Of a DNA stretch of 64,000 nt, positions 25,032 through 34,026 are shown in pieces. Origin of the DNA: Zhenhengia yiwuensis (GTDB taxonomy: Bacteria > Bacillota > Clostridia > Lachnospirales > Cellulosilyticaceae). The stretch covers positions 186,001-250,000 of the forward strand of contig NZ_JACRSY010000001.1 of NCBI RefSeq assembly GCF_014384995.1, read 5' to 3'. Positions within the stretch are counted from its first letter, which is position 1; each line of letters begins with the position of its first letter. The translations under genes were made by a program, and so were the position numbers. The notes beneath the pieces are model-generated. The model was not told the origin of the DNA. It was given only the letters and a program-made list of their open reading frames with translations, and made no database searches.

Positions 25032-25820
25032 ATGAAAAGAACAACACGTATCATAAAAAGTTTAGTAAGTGCATTTATTTTATTAATGGGGTTAGTATGC
25101 CCACTATATGCACAGGAGGTTCAGAATCAAAAAGTATATATAGCTATAATTATTGATGACTTTGGTAATCAAATGGCAGGAACAGAAGAAATTGCAAAAT
25201 TACCTATTCCACTTACAGGTGCTGTGATTCCAGGTATGCCTTTTGCAAAGGATGATGCTAAAAAACTTCATGATGCAGGTAAGGAAGTTATTTTGCATGT
25301 ACCACTTGAACCTATTAAGGGGAAACCAAACTGGCTTGGGCCAAAAGGAATTACTTCAGGAATGAGTAGTGAAAAGATTAGAGGGGTATTAGAAGAATCT
25401 ATGACAGAAATCCCTTATGCAGTAGGGATGAACAATCATATGGGATCTCGTGCAATGCAAAGTAAAAATGTAGTAGGAACACTTATGGACTTTGCTAATG
25501 AAAAAGGTTTTTACTTTGTAGATAGTAAAACTTATGATAATAAGGTTGCACAGGAAATTGCTACTGAGAGACATACACCGTATTTGGTAAGAGATGTTTT
25601 TCTAGATAATACACCAAGTACAGGTTATGTAGTAGAGCGCTTAAATGAAGCTTATAAAGTCGCGAAAGAAAAAGGTTATGCCGTTGTAATTGGTCATGTA
25701 GGTCCAGAGAAAGGTCCTCATACTGCAGCGGCACTGAAGTCTATGATTAGCCAGTTACAGGCTAAAAACGTAGAATTTGTAACGGTTAGCCAGCTTATGC
25801 GCAACTTGCAAGGACAATAG
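25032..25820 (+). CDS. Divergent polysaccharide deacetylase family protein (YibQ-like)
   Basis: 262 residues with a signal peptide (basic start, hydrophobic core, cleavage near LYA-QE). The mature part begins VYIAIIIDDFGNQ, then PIPLTGAVIPGMP, EVILHVPLEP, NNHMGSRA and GYAVVIGHVGPEK: the pattern of the divergent deacetylases (PF04748) with their conserved Asp-Asp and His residues. Likely a secreted or periplasm-facing cell-wall polysaccharide hydrolase or deacetylase; substrate unknown. It stands alone between two terminated units. Confidence 0.87.
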   Translation: MKRTTRIIKSLVSAFILLMGLVCPLYAQEVQNQKVYIAIIIDDFGNQMAGTEEIAKLPIPLTGAVIPGMPFAKDDAKKLHDAGKEVILHVPLEPIKGKPNWLGPKGITSGMSSEKIRGVLEESMTEIPYAVGMNNHMGSRAMQSKNVVGTLMDFANEKGFYFVDSKTYDNKVAQEIATERHTPYLVRDVFLDNTPSTGYVVERLNEAYKVAKEKGYAVVIGHVGPEKGPHTAAALKSMISQLQAKNVEFVTVSQLMRNLQGQ

Positions 25821-25873
25821 AAAAATGATAAACTGAAGTTTATAAATAAAAATTTAAAAATAAGGAGAATGTA

Positions 25874-28777
25874 ATGGAACAGAAGGTTAAAGGATATACC
25901 CTTTTAAACACTGAATATATAAAAGAAATAGATAGTAATGTTCATCTTTACGAGCATGACTGTACAAAAGCAAAGATTCTCTATATGCAAAGTGAAGATC
26001 CTCATAAAACATTTGGGATTGCTTTTAGAACACCTCCTCATGATAGTACAGGTGTAGCTCATATTATCGAACACTCTGTCCTTTGTGGTTCTAGAAAATT
26101 TCCGCTTAAAGACCCCTTTATTGAGCTTTCAAAAGGTTCTTTAAATACTTATTTAAATGCTATGACTTATCCGGATAAAACGATTTATCCAATTTCAAGT
26201 CAGAATGATGCAGATTTTCATAACTTAATGGATGTGTATTTAGATGCTGTATTCTTCCCAAACATTTATAAGAATGATTATATCCTTATGCAGGAAGGTT
26301 GGCGTTATCATTTAGAAAATGAAAATGACCCACTAGAATACAAAGGGGTTGTTTATAATGAAATGAAAGGTGCTTTTTCTTCTCCAGAAGAGGTAGGGTT
26401 TAGAAAAATTAAAGAAGCCCTTTTCCCAGATACCACTTATCACAATGAGTCAGGTGGTGCACCAGAGGCTATCGTAGACTTAACTTATGAAGACTTTTTA
26501 GCCTTCCATAAAAAGTACTATCATCCATCTAATAGCTACATTGGGCTATATGGAGATATGAATATTGAAGAAGTCTTAACCTTTATAGATGAAGAATACT
26601 TATCTCATTTTGAATACCAAGAGGTAGACTCAAAAGTTGCTATGCAGAAGCCTTTTGATACACCTAAGGTAGTAGATACTTACTACTCTGTAGCAGAGGA
26701 TAGACCAAATCAACTTTATGTATCTGCAAACTGGGTAGTAGGGGAGACAGTAGACCGTGAACTTATGGTAGGGTTATCTATATTAGAATACTTACTACTA
26801 GAAACACCAGCATCTCCACTTAAAAAGGCGCTCATTAAAGCGGGGATAGGAGAAGATGTATTTGGTGCTTTCCAAACTCATCTTAAACAGCCTATCTTTA
26901 GTGTAATGGCTAAAAATGTAGGTGAAGAAAATAAAGAACGCTTCTATGAAGTCATTGATACAACACTTCATACTTTAGTTAAAGAAGGTATACCAAAGTC
27001 ACTTCTTCAAGGTGCACTTCAAGTAAAAGAATTTGAATTAAGAGAAGGTGATTTTAAAGGTTACTCCAAAGGCTTGCTCTATTATATAGGGACTATGAAG
27101 AGCTGGATTTATGATGAAGACCCTAATATCTATTTAAGATATGAGGATCTTATCGATTCTCTTCAAGCTAAAAAAGATACAGGTTACTTTGAAGAGCTTA
27201 TTGAAAAATACCTCTTAAACAATAGCCATCATGTTAAAATGATGATTCATCCTAAAGTAGGATTAGATGCAGCTATAGAAGAAAAAGTACAGAAGAAACT
27301 AGAAGCTATTAAAGCAAGTTGGACACCAGAACAAATTAAAGCTTGTGTAGAAAAGACACGGGCTTTCAATCAGATGCAAAAAGAACCAGATAGTCTTGAG
27401 GCACTTTTAAGTATTCCACTCCTTAAAAAAGAAGAATTAGATAAAGAATCTATGTTCCCACGTTATGAAACAAGGCAGAAAGAGGGAACATCCTATATTA
27501 TTACACCAATTTTTACAAATCAAATTGCGTATATTAATTACTTTATCAATTTAGAAGGTGTGCCAGATAAAAGTCTTCCTTATTTAGGTATGCTGGTAGG
27601 GATGTTAAGTAAATTAGATACAGCTTCTTATGATTATGAAGACTTATCTATGGCCATTGACCAGCACTTAGGTGGTATTGAATTCCATATTCAGTCTATG
27701 CATGACGTAAAAAATCCAGCAGCTTACAAAAAAATGTTTGTAGTGAAGATAAAAGCCCTTATTGATGAACTAAAAGACCAAGTAAAACTGGTTCATACCA
27801 TTATGAATGAAACTTTATTTGAAGACCGCAATCGTATCCGTGAGATTATTAAAGAAATGAAATCTATGATGGAGATGTCATTAAGCAGTGAAGGGCATAA
27901 GATTGCTTATAGTATGCTTTTATCCAGTTTTTCACCAGCAGAAGCTTTTGATGAAACGACAAAAGGGTTAAGCTTCTATCAAACAGTTCGTGAAATTGAT
28001 GAGAACTGGGATGCAAAACAAGATGAAGTTATAGAAAATCTTAAAGAAGCTTACCAGTTCTTTATGAATCGCAAACGCTATACAATAGGACTTACAGTAG
28101 ATGAAGAGCGTGTTACAGAGTGTATGGATTGTACGTATGATGCATTAAGTAAGCTTGAGGAAGAAGAAATAGTAGAGCACAAAATACCATTTACATCACA
28201 TTCTATGAAAATGGGACTTATCTATCCGGGGAATGTGAATTATGTAGCCATGGGATATAACTTTAAAAAATTAGGTTTTGATTATCATGGTGGTCTTGTA
28301 CTTCTTAAATCTATCCTTTCTATGGATTATTTATGGAATGAAGTTCGTGTGAAAAATGGGGCTTATGGTTGCTTTGCAGATTTCAGAAAGAGCGGTAATA
28401 TGTTCTTTGTATCTTATCGTGATCCTAATGTTGAGAAAACATTAGATATTTACAGACAGATTCCAGAGTATGTTGCATCATTAGAATTAAGTGAACGTGA
28501 ATTGTTGCAATATTTAATTGGTACAATTAGCAGTATGGACTTCCCTTATACAGCATCTACAGAAGGTTATACAGCTCAAGTCTATGCTTTAGTTGGTACG
28601 ACAAAAGAAGACATTCAAAGTATAAGAGATGATATCTTTAATGTAGATAATGAAATCCTTAGAAGCTTTGCGGAACCTATTAAAAAAGTACTTGAGCAAG
28701 ACCAATACTGTGTATTTGGTAATACAGTAAGTATTCCGCAAAATGAGGCCTTATTTGAAGAAACCTTAAAAATTTAA
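25874..28777 (+). CDS. Insulinase family (M16C, presequence-protease-like) zinc metallopeptidase
   Basis: 967 residues, the length of PreP/Cym1-type peptidases that degrade free peptides in a closed chamber. The inverted zinc motif H63-I-I-E66-H67 is followed by the family stretch CGSRKFPLKDPFIELSKGSLNTYLNAMTYPDKT (written here only in part) and a distal Glu in VVYNEMKGAF. Later domains show the M16C layout, including DYLWNEVRVKNGAYGCF near residue 820. No signal peptide, so cytosolic. RBS AAGGAGA; own terminator after it. Confidence 0.94.
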   Translation: MEQKVKGYTLLNTEYIKEIDSNVHLYEHDCTKAKILYMQSEDPHKTFGIAFRTPPHDSTGVAHIIEHSVLCGSRKFPLKDPFIELSKGSLNTYLNAMTYPDKTIYPISSQNDADFHNLMDVYLDAVFFPNIYKNDYILMQEGWRYHLENENDPLEYKGVVYNEMKGAFSSPEEVGFRKIKEALFPDTTYHNESGGAPEAIVDLTYEDFLAFHKKYYHPSNSYIGLYGDMNIEEVLTFIDEEYLSHFEYQEVDSKVAMQKPFDTPKVVDTYYSVAEDRPNQLYVSANWVVGETVDRELMVGLSILEYLLLETPASPLKKALIKAGIGEDVFGAFQTHLKQPIFSVMAKNVGEENKERFYEVIDTTLHTLVKEGIPKSLLQGALQVKEFELREGDFKGYSKGLLYYIGTMKSWIYDEDPNIYLRYEDLIDSLQAKKDTGYFEELIEKYLLNNSHHVKMMIHPKVGLDAAIEEKVQKKLEAIKASWTPEQIKACVEKTRAFNQMQKEPDSLEALLSIPLLKKEELDKESMFPRYETRQKEGTSYIITPIFTNQIAYINYFINLEGVPDKSLPYLGMLVGMLSKLDTASYDYEDLSMAIDQHLGGIEFHIQSMHDVKNPAAYKKMFVVKIKALIDELKDQVKLVHTIMNETLFEDRNRIREIIKEMKSMMEMSLSSEGHKIAYSMLLSSFSPAEAFDETTKGLSFYQTVREIDENWDAKQDEVIENLKEAYQFFMNRKRYTIGLTVDEERVTECMDCTYDALSKLEEEEIVEHKIPFTSHSMKMGLIYPGNVNYVAMGYNFKKLGFDYHGGLVLLKSILSMDYLWNEVRVKNGAYGCFADFRKSGNMFFVSYRDPNVEKTLDIYRQIPEYVASLELSERELLQYLIGTISSMDFPYTASTEGYTAQVYALVGTTKEDIQSIRDDIFNVDNEILRSFAEPIKKVLEQDQYCVFGNTVSIPQNEALFEETLKI

Positions 28778-28784
28778 GATATAA

Positions 28785-28829
28785 AGCAAAAAACACATAA
28801 GTTTCTTAAGACTTATGTGTTTTTTTGCT
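28785..28829 (+). terminator. Rho-independent terminator
   Basis: Long stem AGCAAAAAACACATAAGT with its complement ending TGTGTTTTTTTGCT, loop of about 8 bases; A-rich left and T-rich right arms. Confidence 0.92.
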
Positions 28830-28904
28830 AAGAGATTCTTTTCAGACACGTTTTTTTTTGATAGAATAAACATTAAAGCACTAAACGGAGGTAGGAGGTG
28901 TGCT

Positions 28905-29669
28905 ATGGATTTTTCAAATAAAATCGTCGTTGTCACAGGTTCAGGTCAAGGGATTGGTGCATGTGTAGCGACAGAATTTGCAAAATACCATGCAACAGTC
29001 ATTATTGCTGAAATAGATGAAGAAGCAGGGCTTGAAGTAGAAGAAAACATTAAAGAGGCAGGCGGCGAAGCTTTATTTATAAGAACGGATGTAAGAGATG
29101 AGCAGTCTGTTAAAAATATGACTTTAAAAGTAGCTGAGCGTTATGGAAAAATAGATATTTTAGTAAATCATGCGGAAGTGACCACTAATGGTAATCTATT
29201 TCATGTATCTGTAGAGGCATTTGAACAGGTTATGCGTGTCAATGTAACAGGGGCTTATATCTGTAGCAAATACTGCGCACCTCATATGATAAGTGAAGGC
29301 GCAAGTATTGTGAATATCGCGTCTACAAAAGCACTTATGAGCGAGCCAAATTCAGAAGCTTATGCGGCTTCAAAAGGAGCTCTCCTATCTTTAACGCATG
29401 CACTTGCAGCAAGTTTAGGACCAAAGGTAAGAGTTAATGCTATTAGTCCGGGGTGGATTGAAGATAATGCATGGAAGAAAAAGAAAGACAGAAAATTTGT
29501 AGCATTAAGAGAGAGGGATCATCAACAACATTTAGCAGGTAGGGTAGGAAGACCAGAAGATATAGCAAGGGCAGTACTTTATTTAAGCAGTGAAGATGCA
29601 GGATTTATTACAGGGGGGAACTTTGTAATTGATGGCGGAATGACGGTAAAAATGATTTACGCCGAATAG
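28905..29669 (+). CDS. Short-chain dehydrogenase/reductase (SDR)
   Basis: 254 residues, classical SDR length. The cofactor loop is TGSGQGIG; the active site shows Ser in IVNIASTKAL and YAASK (Tyr and Lys); C-terminal AISPGW and INGGNFVIDGG-like ending (TGGNFVIDGGMT). The usual NNAG motif reads NHAE here, an odd substitution. Acidic residue after the second strand (AEIDEE) suggests NAD rather than NADP. Substrate unknown. ATG 28905 has GGAGG upstream; a longer frame from 28815 lies over the preceding terminator and is rejected. The next gene follows after 10 bases. Confidence 0.9.
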   Translation: MDFSNKIVVVTGSGQGIGACVATEFAKYHATVIIAEIDEEAGLEVEENIKEAGGEALFIRTDVRDEQSVKNMTLKVAERYGKIDILVNHAEVTTNGNLFHVSVEAFEQVMRVNVTGAYICSKYCAPHMISEGASIVNIASTKALMSEPNSEAYAASKGALLSLTHALAASLGPKVRVNAISPGWIEDNAWKKKKDRKFVALRERDHQQHLAGRVGRPEDIARAVLYLSSEDAGFITGGNFVIDGGMTVKMIYAE

Positions 29670-29679
29670 GGGGATAAAA

Positions 29680-30240
29680 ATGGTCAAACAAAAGAAAAAC
29701 TATATTGCAGAGAAGAAAAAAAATCATTTCATAAAAGCGGTAATATGGGCAGGTGTCATTATAGCAATAATGGGAGCAGGTATTTTATTACTAGATACAC
29801 GTTCAAGTTATTTTACAGTAGTGGCGGCAGTACTTGTTTTACCTCTTGCCCTACATATTACACGTTTTTTTGCTTTTGCAAAGTATAAAGATCCAAGCCC
29901 TAAGCAAGCGGCACTACTTGAGCAGATGAAAGGTCATTATGGGCTTTATCATAGTGCCATTATACCGGATACAACTTGTACACTCTATTTTGAACATATT
30001 ATTGTTACAACAAAAAGTATCTATTTTATCAGTAAAAATAAAGAGATCATTCAAAAAGCTAAACCCATCTTAGCATTAAGACTTGGAAATAAAGGTATTC
30101 AAAATAGTAAATTACATTTTATTTATGCGGAAAATGGTAAGACTATAAAAAATGCTACCATTAGAATAGAAAAAGATGCGTGTCAAGTTGGTGAAGCACT
30201 AGAAAATACAATCAAGATAATTGATGGGATGTTAATGTAA
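29680..30240 (+). CDS. Conserved-type hypothetical membrane protein
   Basis: 186 residues: a basic N-terminus, two adjacent membrane helices (AVIWAGVIIAIMGAGILLL and FTVVAAVLVLPLALHITRFF), then a cytoplasmic domain of ~120 residues with alternating strands (CTLYFEHIIVTTKSIYFIS). I recognise no domain. It lies between the SDR and pseudouridine synthase genes with short gaps and probably shares their transcript. Confidence 0.75.
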   Translation: MVKQKKNYIAEKKKNHFIKAVIWAGVIIAIMGAGILLLDTRSSYFTVVAAVLVLPLALHITRFFAFAKYKDPSPKQAALLEQMKGHYGLYHSAIIPDTTCTLYFEHIIVTTKSIYFISKNKEIIQKAKPILALRLGNKGIQNSKLHFIYAENGKTIKNATIRIEKDACQVGEALENTIKIIDGMLM

Positions 30241-30253
30241 ATAGGAGTACATC

Positions 30254-31228
30254 ATGAGAGAAATGGCTATAACCCAGTATGAAGAAGGCCAAAGACTAGA
30301 TAAGTTTTTATTAAAGTATTTAAATAAGTGTCCCAAGAGCCTCCTTTATAAATTTATGAGAACAAACAAAATTAAATATAATGGTAAGAAACCAAAAGGT
30401 AATGAAATTCTGGTAAAAGATGATCAGATTAAATTGTTTCTTCATGACGAACAAATTGTAAGTTTGCAAGAGCAGAAGGAAATTAAAGAAAGTCCAATTC
30501 ATTTCAAGACTGTTTATGAAGATAAAAATATTCTTATTGTAGATAAGCCTTTAGGATTATTAACACAAAAAGATAAGAAGGATGGACATAGTCTTGCTGA
30601 AGAAGTGATTTATCATTTAACCGCAAATGGTTCTTATAACGTTAAAATGGCTAAAGGTTTTACACCAGCACCCTGTAATAGACTTGACCGTAATACAGCA
30701 GGGATTGTACTTGTAGGGAAACACCTTAAAGCAACGCAAGAAATTAGTCAGATGCTTAAGACAAAGCAAATTTCTAAATACTATATGAGTATTGTTCTAG
30801 GACGTATTACAGAGCCTATTGTATTAAAAGGTTACCATTATAAAGAACCTGGCAAAAATGAAGTGAAAATTGTAGACCACTATATAGAAGGGGCTAAGCC
30901 TGTAGAAACGCGTATTTTACCACTTCAGACAAATGGACGTTATACTTTAATAGAAGTACAACTTGTAACAGGTAAAACACATCAAATTCGTGCACACTTA
31001 AGTCAGATTGGTCATCCTATTATTGGGGATCCAAAATATGGAGATGCCATTGAAAATGAGTATTTTAAAAATCGTTATGGCCTTTGTTATCAGGTACTTT
31101 GTGCATATAAGATTAAATTTGAACTTTGTGAAAGTTTATTTGAATATATGGAAAACCGTGTCTTTACTGTGGCAGCACCGAAGATTTATAGTGAAATCTG
31201 CTTAGGTGAAGGACTAATAGGTAGTTAA
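30254..31228 (+). CDS. RluA-family pseudouridine synthase
   Basis: 324 residues. An S4-like RNA-binding domain (EGQRLDKFLLKYLNKCPKSLLYKFMR...) is followed by the catalytic domain. The catalytic Asp is in CNRLDRNTAGIVLVGK near residue 142 (usually HRLDRxTSG); GKTHQIRAHLSQIGHPIIGDPKYG is the conserved late motif. It isomerises uridines in rRNA or tRNA; the exact site is not predictable. TAGGAG precedes the ATG. Confidence 0.93.
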   Translation: MREMAITQYEEGQRLDKFLLKYLNKCPKSLLYKFMRTNKIKYNGKKPKGNEILVKDDQIKLFLHDEQIVSLQEQKEIKESPIHFKTVYEDKNILIVDKPLGLLTQKDKKDGHSLAEEVIYHLTANGSYNVKMAKGFTPAPCNRLDRNTAGIVLVGKHLKATQEISQMLKTKQISKYYMSIVLGRITEPIVLKGYHYKEPGKNEVKIVDHYIEGAKPVETRILPLQTNGRYTLIEVQLVTGKTHQIRAHLSQIGHPIIGDPKYGDAIENEYFKNRYGLCYQVLCAYKIKFELCESLFEYMENRVFTVAAPKIYSEICLGEGLIGS

Positions 31229-31268
31229 AGTGGCGAAGCTCTATGCATAGAGTTTCGCCACTTGTTTT
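31228..31268 (+). terminator. Bidirectional terminator between the pseudouridine synthase and the convergent gene
   Basis: AAGTGGCGAA and TTCGCCACTT flank an inner palindrome CTCTATGCATAGAG; TTGTTTT follows. The minus-strand gene ends inside this hairpin. Confidence 0.85.
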
Positions 31269-32089
31269 GCAAGGGGTAAATTATTCGTATTAAAACAAAT
31301 TTTAAGTGCACTAAAATAATTACCCTTATCAATAGCAAGTTTAAGAGCGTCATTGGAAGATTGATCTAAATAGTAATAAAGTCTTGCCCTATCCATATTT
31401 AAGGAAGCTATGTAATGTGCTGCTGTTAGATAGTTGTTTTCATGTGCTTCATAAGTTGCAATAAGTTCTTGCAGTCTTCTAACAAGCTCAGTATTCTTGC
31501 AGCGTTTAGCACATTCTAAAACAGAGTAATAATCGCCAAGTGCTTCAAAGAGCTTAAGGCTATCTTCATATTGTTTACTTAGATAAAGTACAATGGCAAC
31601 TTCTTCAATTTGTCTGAGCCCGTCCAGTTTCTGAAGAGGGTCAGTCGCCTTATAGAAACATTCGATAGCCTGAAGAAATTGATAAGTTTTCATATAAGCT
31701 ATACCTGCCTCATAGTAACAGTCACATTCTTTATACAGCTTAGCAGCATAAAGTGGTTTCGTGAAACTATAGAAGTAAGCAGCTTTTTTTTTGTTATGAT
31801 GTTTCATACAGATAAGAGCACCCTGTTTATAATAACCATGTTCTTCAGCTAGTCCAATAGCACAGGAAGTTGCACCTAATTTTTCGTAGCACACCATAAG
31901 CTGCTTAAAGGCATGAGCTTTTTCAAGACAGTAAATGGCCTTTTGATAAGATTTGTTTTTCATATAAAGTAACCCAGAAGCGAAATAAAGGTGGTTTCTT
32001 TTAAGGACCAAAGCTTTTTCATTGGAAGTAAGACGAAAGAAATTGAACTTTGTAAATAGACATTTTATAATAAAAAGAACATAATACAT
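31241..32089 (-). CDS. Helical-repeat (TPR-like) protein of unknown function
   Basis: 282 residues. From residue ~35 on it is a string of 30-40-residue helix pairs with TPR/Sel1-like spacing (YFASGLLYMKNKSYQKAIYCLEKA; AGIAYMKTYQFLQAIECFYKA; LYLSKQYEDSLKLFEALGDY), rich in Tyr, Cys and Ala. Such solenoids usually bind other proteins. The N-terminus (MYYVLFIIKCLF) is hydrophobic but short. No partner is evident. Its stop codon is within the shared terminator. The ribosome binding site is GGGGGG-like just before the ATG. Confidence 0.75.
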   Translation of the reverse strand: MYYVLFIIKCLFTKFNFFRLTSNEKALVLKRNHLYFASGLLYMKNKSYQKAIYCLEKAHAFKQLMVCYEKLGATSCAIGLAEEHGYYKQGALICMKHHNKKKAAYFYSFTKPLYAAKLYKECDCYYEAGIAYMKTYQFLQAIECFYKATDPLQKLDGLRQIEEVAIVLYLSKQYEDSLKLFEALGDYYSVLECAKRCKNTELVRRLQELIATYEAHENNYLTAAHYIASLNMDRARLYYYLDQSSNDALKLAIDKGNYFSALKICFNTNNLPLAKQVAKLYA

Positions 32090-32163
32090 AAAGCCCCCCC
32101 AATCTAATGAACTTAATTTTATTTTACCAAATAATTACAAAAAATCAAGAAAAGAGGAAACAA

Positions 32164-32703
32164 ATGGGATATTGGAATACACGTGGTCTTAGGGGAAGCG
32201 TTCTAGAAGAAACGATTAATCTAACAAATGATCTTTATAGAGAAAAAAATTTGGCTTTAATTCAGAAGGTTCCTACGCCCATTAAGCCTATTAATATTGA
32301 TAAGGGAAAAGGTGTTATTACACTGGCTTATTTTGACCAAAAAAGTACAGTTGACTACATAGGGGTAGCACAAGGGGTTCCACTCTGTTTTGATGCGAAA
32401 GAGACTACAAAAGAATCTCTGCCGCTAGCTAATATTCATCTCCATCAAATTACCTTTATGGAAGACTTTGTGAAGCAAGGGGGTGAGGCCTTCCTTATTG
32501 TGTACTTTAAAAAATACGATCGTTATTTCCTATTTATGATAGATGAAGTACGTAAATACTATGATGCATCAGTAAGTGGAGGACGTAAGTCTATTCCCTA
32601 TACAGCTTTTCAAGATAATATGGAGATTTTTATAGAAGGGGGCCTATATCTGAATTATTTAAAGCCTTTATCCAGGTATATTGCATCTAAAAGAAGTATA
32701 TAA
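32164..32703 (+). CDS. recU: Holliday junction resolvase RecU
   Basis: 179 residues. The start GYWNTRGLRGSVLEETINLTN matches the RecU N-terminal (S/N)xRGxxxE pattern; VPTPIKP, STVDYIGV, CFDAKET and LANIHLHQ are the nuclease-core motifs, with the metal-binding Asp and Glu in FDAKE. It resolves recombination junctions and aids chromosome segregation in Firmicutes. AGAGGA precedes ATG 32164; an upstream ATG at 32107 lacks one. Often next to ponA in bacilli, not here. Confidence 0.93.
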   Translation: MGYWNTRGLRGSVLEETINLTNDLYREKNLALIQKVPTPIKPINIDKGKGVITLAYFDQKSTVDYIGVAQGVPLCFDAKETTKESLPLANIHLHQITFMEDFVKQGGEAFLIVYFKKYDRYFLFMIDEVRKYYDASVSGGRKSIPYTAFQDNMEIFIEGGLYLNYLKPLSRYIASKRSI

Positions 32704-32742
32704 AATTGAAAAGCTGTCCATAATCCTTATGAGGTGAGAAAG

Positions 32743-33945
32743 ATGAAGAAAACACTCATAGGGATTTTTTTAATGACTGCTTTTTTAACAGGGTGTGCCA
32801 ATCAGGTAGTGAGTGAGCCTGAATTGACTACGGAAGCTTTAATGGAGCTAGACGTTACAGAAAAATTAGTAGACTTATATCTACCTAAACAAATAGATTA
32901 TAGCAAGCTAGAGCCAGCAGACGGCATTTATATCGGTGCTTATGTAGAGGATAATATTGAACTTGATTATAGTATGACGCAGTTTGAACAAGTGACAGGG
33001 CAAAAGCATGCTATTCGTGTCATGCAGTATAGGACTGCTTCAGATGTAACGAGTAGGCAAATGTTAGAATGTCTGGCAGATAAGCAAGTACCTTATATTA
33101 AAGTACTCCCAACTAAGGACTATGATATTAATCCTATTTATCATATGATTAGCGATATTAAGACACGTTATAGTATGCCTGTGTTTATTGAGCTTTATCC
33201 AGTAGATAGTTCTGTGAAGGATCCTTCGAATTATAAGAATTATTATGAAAGAGCCTATAAGCTCATTAAAAGGTATTTGCCAGAGTCAGTAGTCGTATGG
33301 AGTATTAGTGCAGACTCAGTTTATGACTGTATGACTTATTATCCTGGAGACCACATGGTAGATTGGGTAGGGCTTAATGTGTATATACCAAGATATCAAA
33401 ATGGTAAGCGTTATGAATTCTCTTTAGGGGATGGGCTAGACTTTTGGTATAAAAACTTTCAGACTAGTAAGCCTATGATGCTCTCTGGAATTGCAGTCTC
33501 TCATTTTTCACGTGTAGATCATACGTATAAAGTAGGAGAAGCTACTGAAACTTTAAATTACTTTTATGATACGATTCCAAAGATTTACCCAAGAATTAAG
33601 GGCATGCTTTATATTGATGTAGATATGAAGGAAGTAGCGAGTAGCGGAAAGGATGATTACCGTATCTCTAGCCAAGCTGAGTTAGTGAATGCCTATCATG
33701 GGTTACTTCAATCCGATAGATTTTTGCATGAAGTCGAGGAAGAGACACCTGTAAGTGGAACGGAGCAGATGAAGTATACAGTCCCTGTTTTACAAATAGA
33801 AGATGAGAAATATATAGAAAAGGGCTATGTACGTACACTGTTTAATACAATTGATACAAGAGGAGTTCCTTATATTGATTATTTAGACGGCAATAGATAT
33901 TTCAGTATAGAAAATTTACTCGAAACTTACAATATGCAGTTTTAA
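32743..33945 (+). CDS. Lipoprotein with a GH26-like barrel lacking the usual nucleophile
   Basis: 400 residues. Lipoprotein signal with lipobox FLTGC (Cys18). The body reads like a GH26/GH5-type TIM barrel: DGIYIGAYVED at the start, VVVWSISADS near residue 184 and YYPGDHMVDWVGLNVYIPR, which closely follows the GH26 pattern (VWSPN...YYPGDxYVDWVG). Where the catalytic nucleophile is expected (PIMIxE) it has KPMMLSGIAVSH near 246, with Gly instead of Glu. It may be a non-catalytic sugar-binding or spore/cell-surface protein. ATG 32743 has GAGGTGA upstream; a GTG at 32734 is less likely. Confidence 0.75.
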   Translation: MKKTLIGIFLMTAFLTGCANQVVSEPELTTEALMELDVTEKLVDLYLPKQIDYSKLEPADGIYIGAYVEDNIELDYSMTQFEQVTGQKHAIRVMQYRTASDVTSRQMLECLADKQVPYIKVLPTKDYDINPIYHMISDIKTRYSMPVFIELYPVDSSVKDPSNYKNYYERAYKLIKRYLPESVVVWSISADSVYDCMTYYPGDHMVDWVGLNVYIPRYQNGKRYEFSLGDGLDFWYKNFQTSKPMMLSGIAVSHFSRVDHTYKVGEATETLNYFYDTIPKIYPRIKGMLYIDVDMKEVASSGKDDYRISSQAELVNAYHGLLQSDRFLHEVEEETPVSGTEQMKYTVPVLQIEDEKYIEKGYVRTLFNTIDTRGVPYIDYLDGNRYFSIENLLETYNMQF

Positions 33946-33975
33946 TTTTTTAATCATGGAAAAGTAGTTTAAGCC

Positions 33976-34005
33976 ATATATTTGATATAAGTAAGTTTAT
34001 ACACT
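33976..34005 (+). promoter_or_regulatory. Possible sporulation (SigE-like) promoter of prkA-yhbH-spoVR
   Basis: ATATATT (33976-33982), a 15-base spacer and TATACACT (33998-34005), compared with the SigE pattern KMATATT-N14-CATACANT: -10 one mismatch, -35 two. No sigma-A pair is as convincing. Weak evidence but consistent with the gene set. Confidence 0.35.
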
Positions 34006-34026
34006 TTTAAAGGAGTGATTAAATAT

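Noticed and set aside
28815..28904. Longer start for the SDR
   Set aside because: Overlaps the preceding terminator and adds residues atypical of SDRs; ATG 28905 has a strong site.
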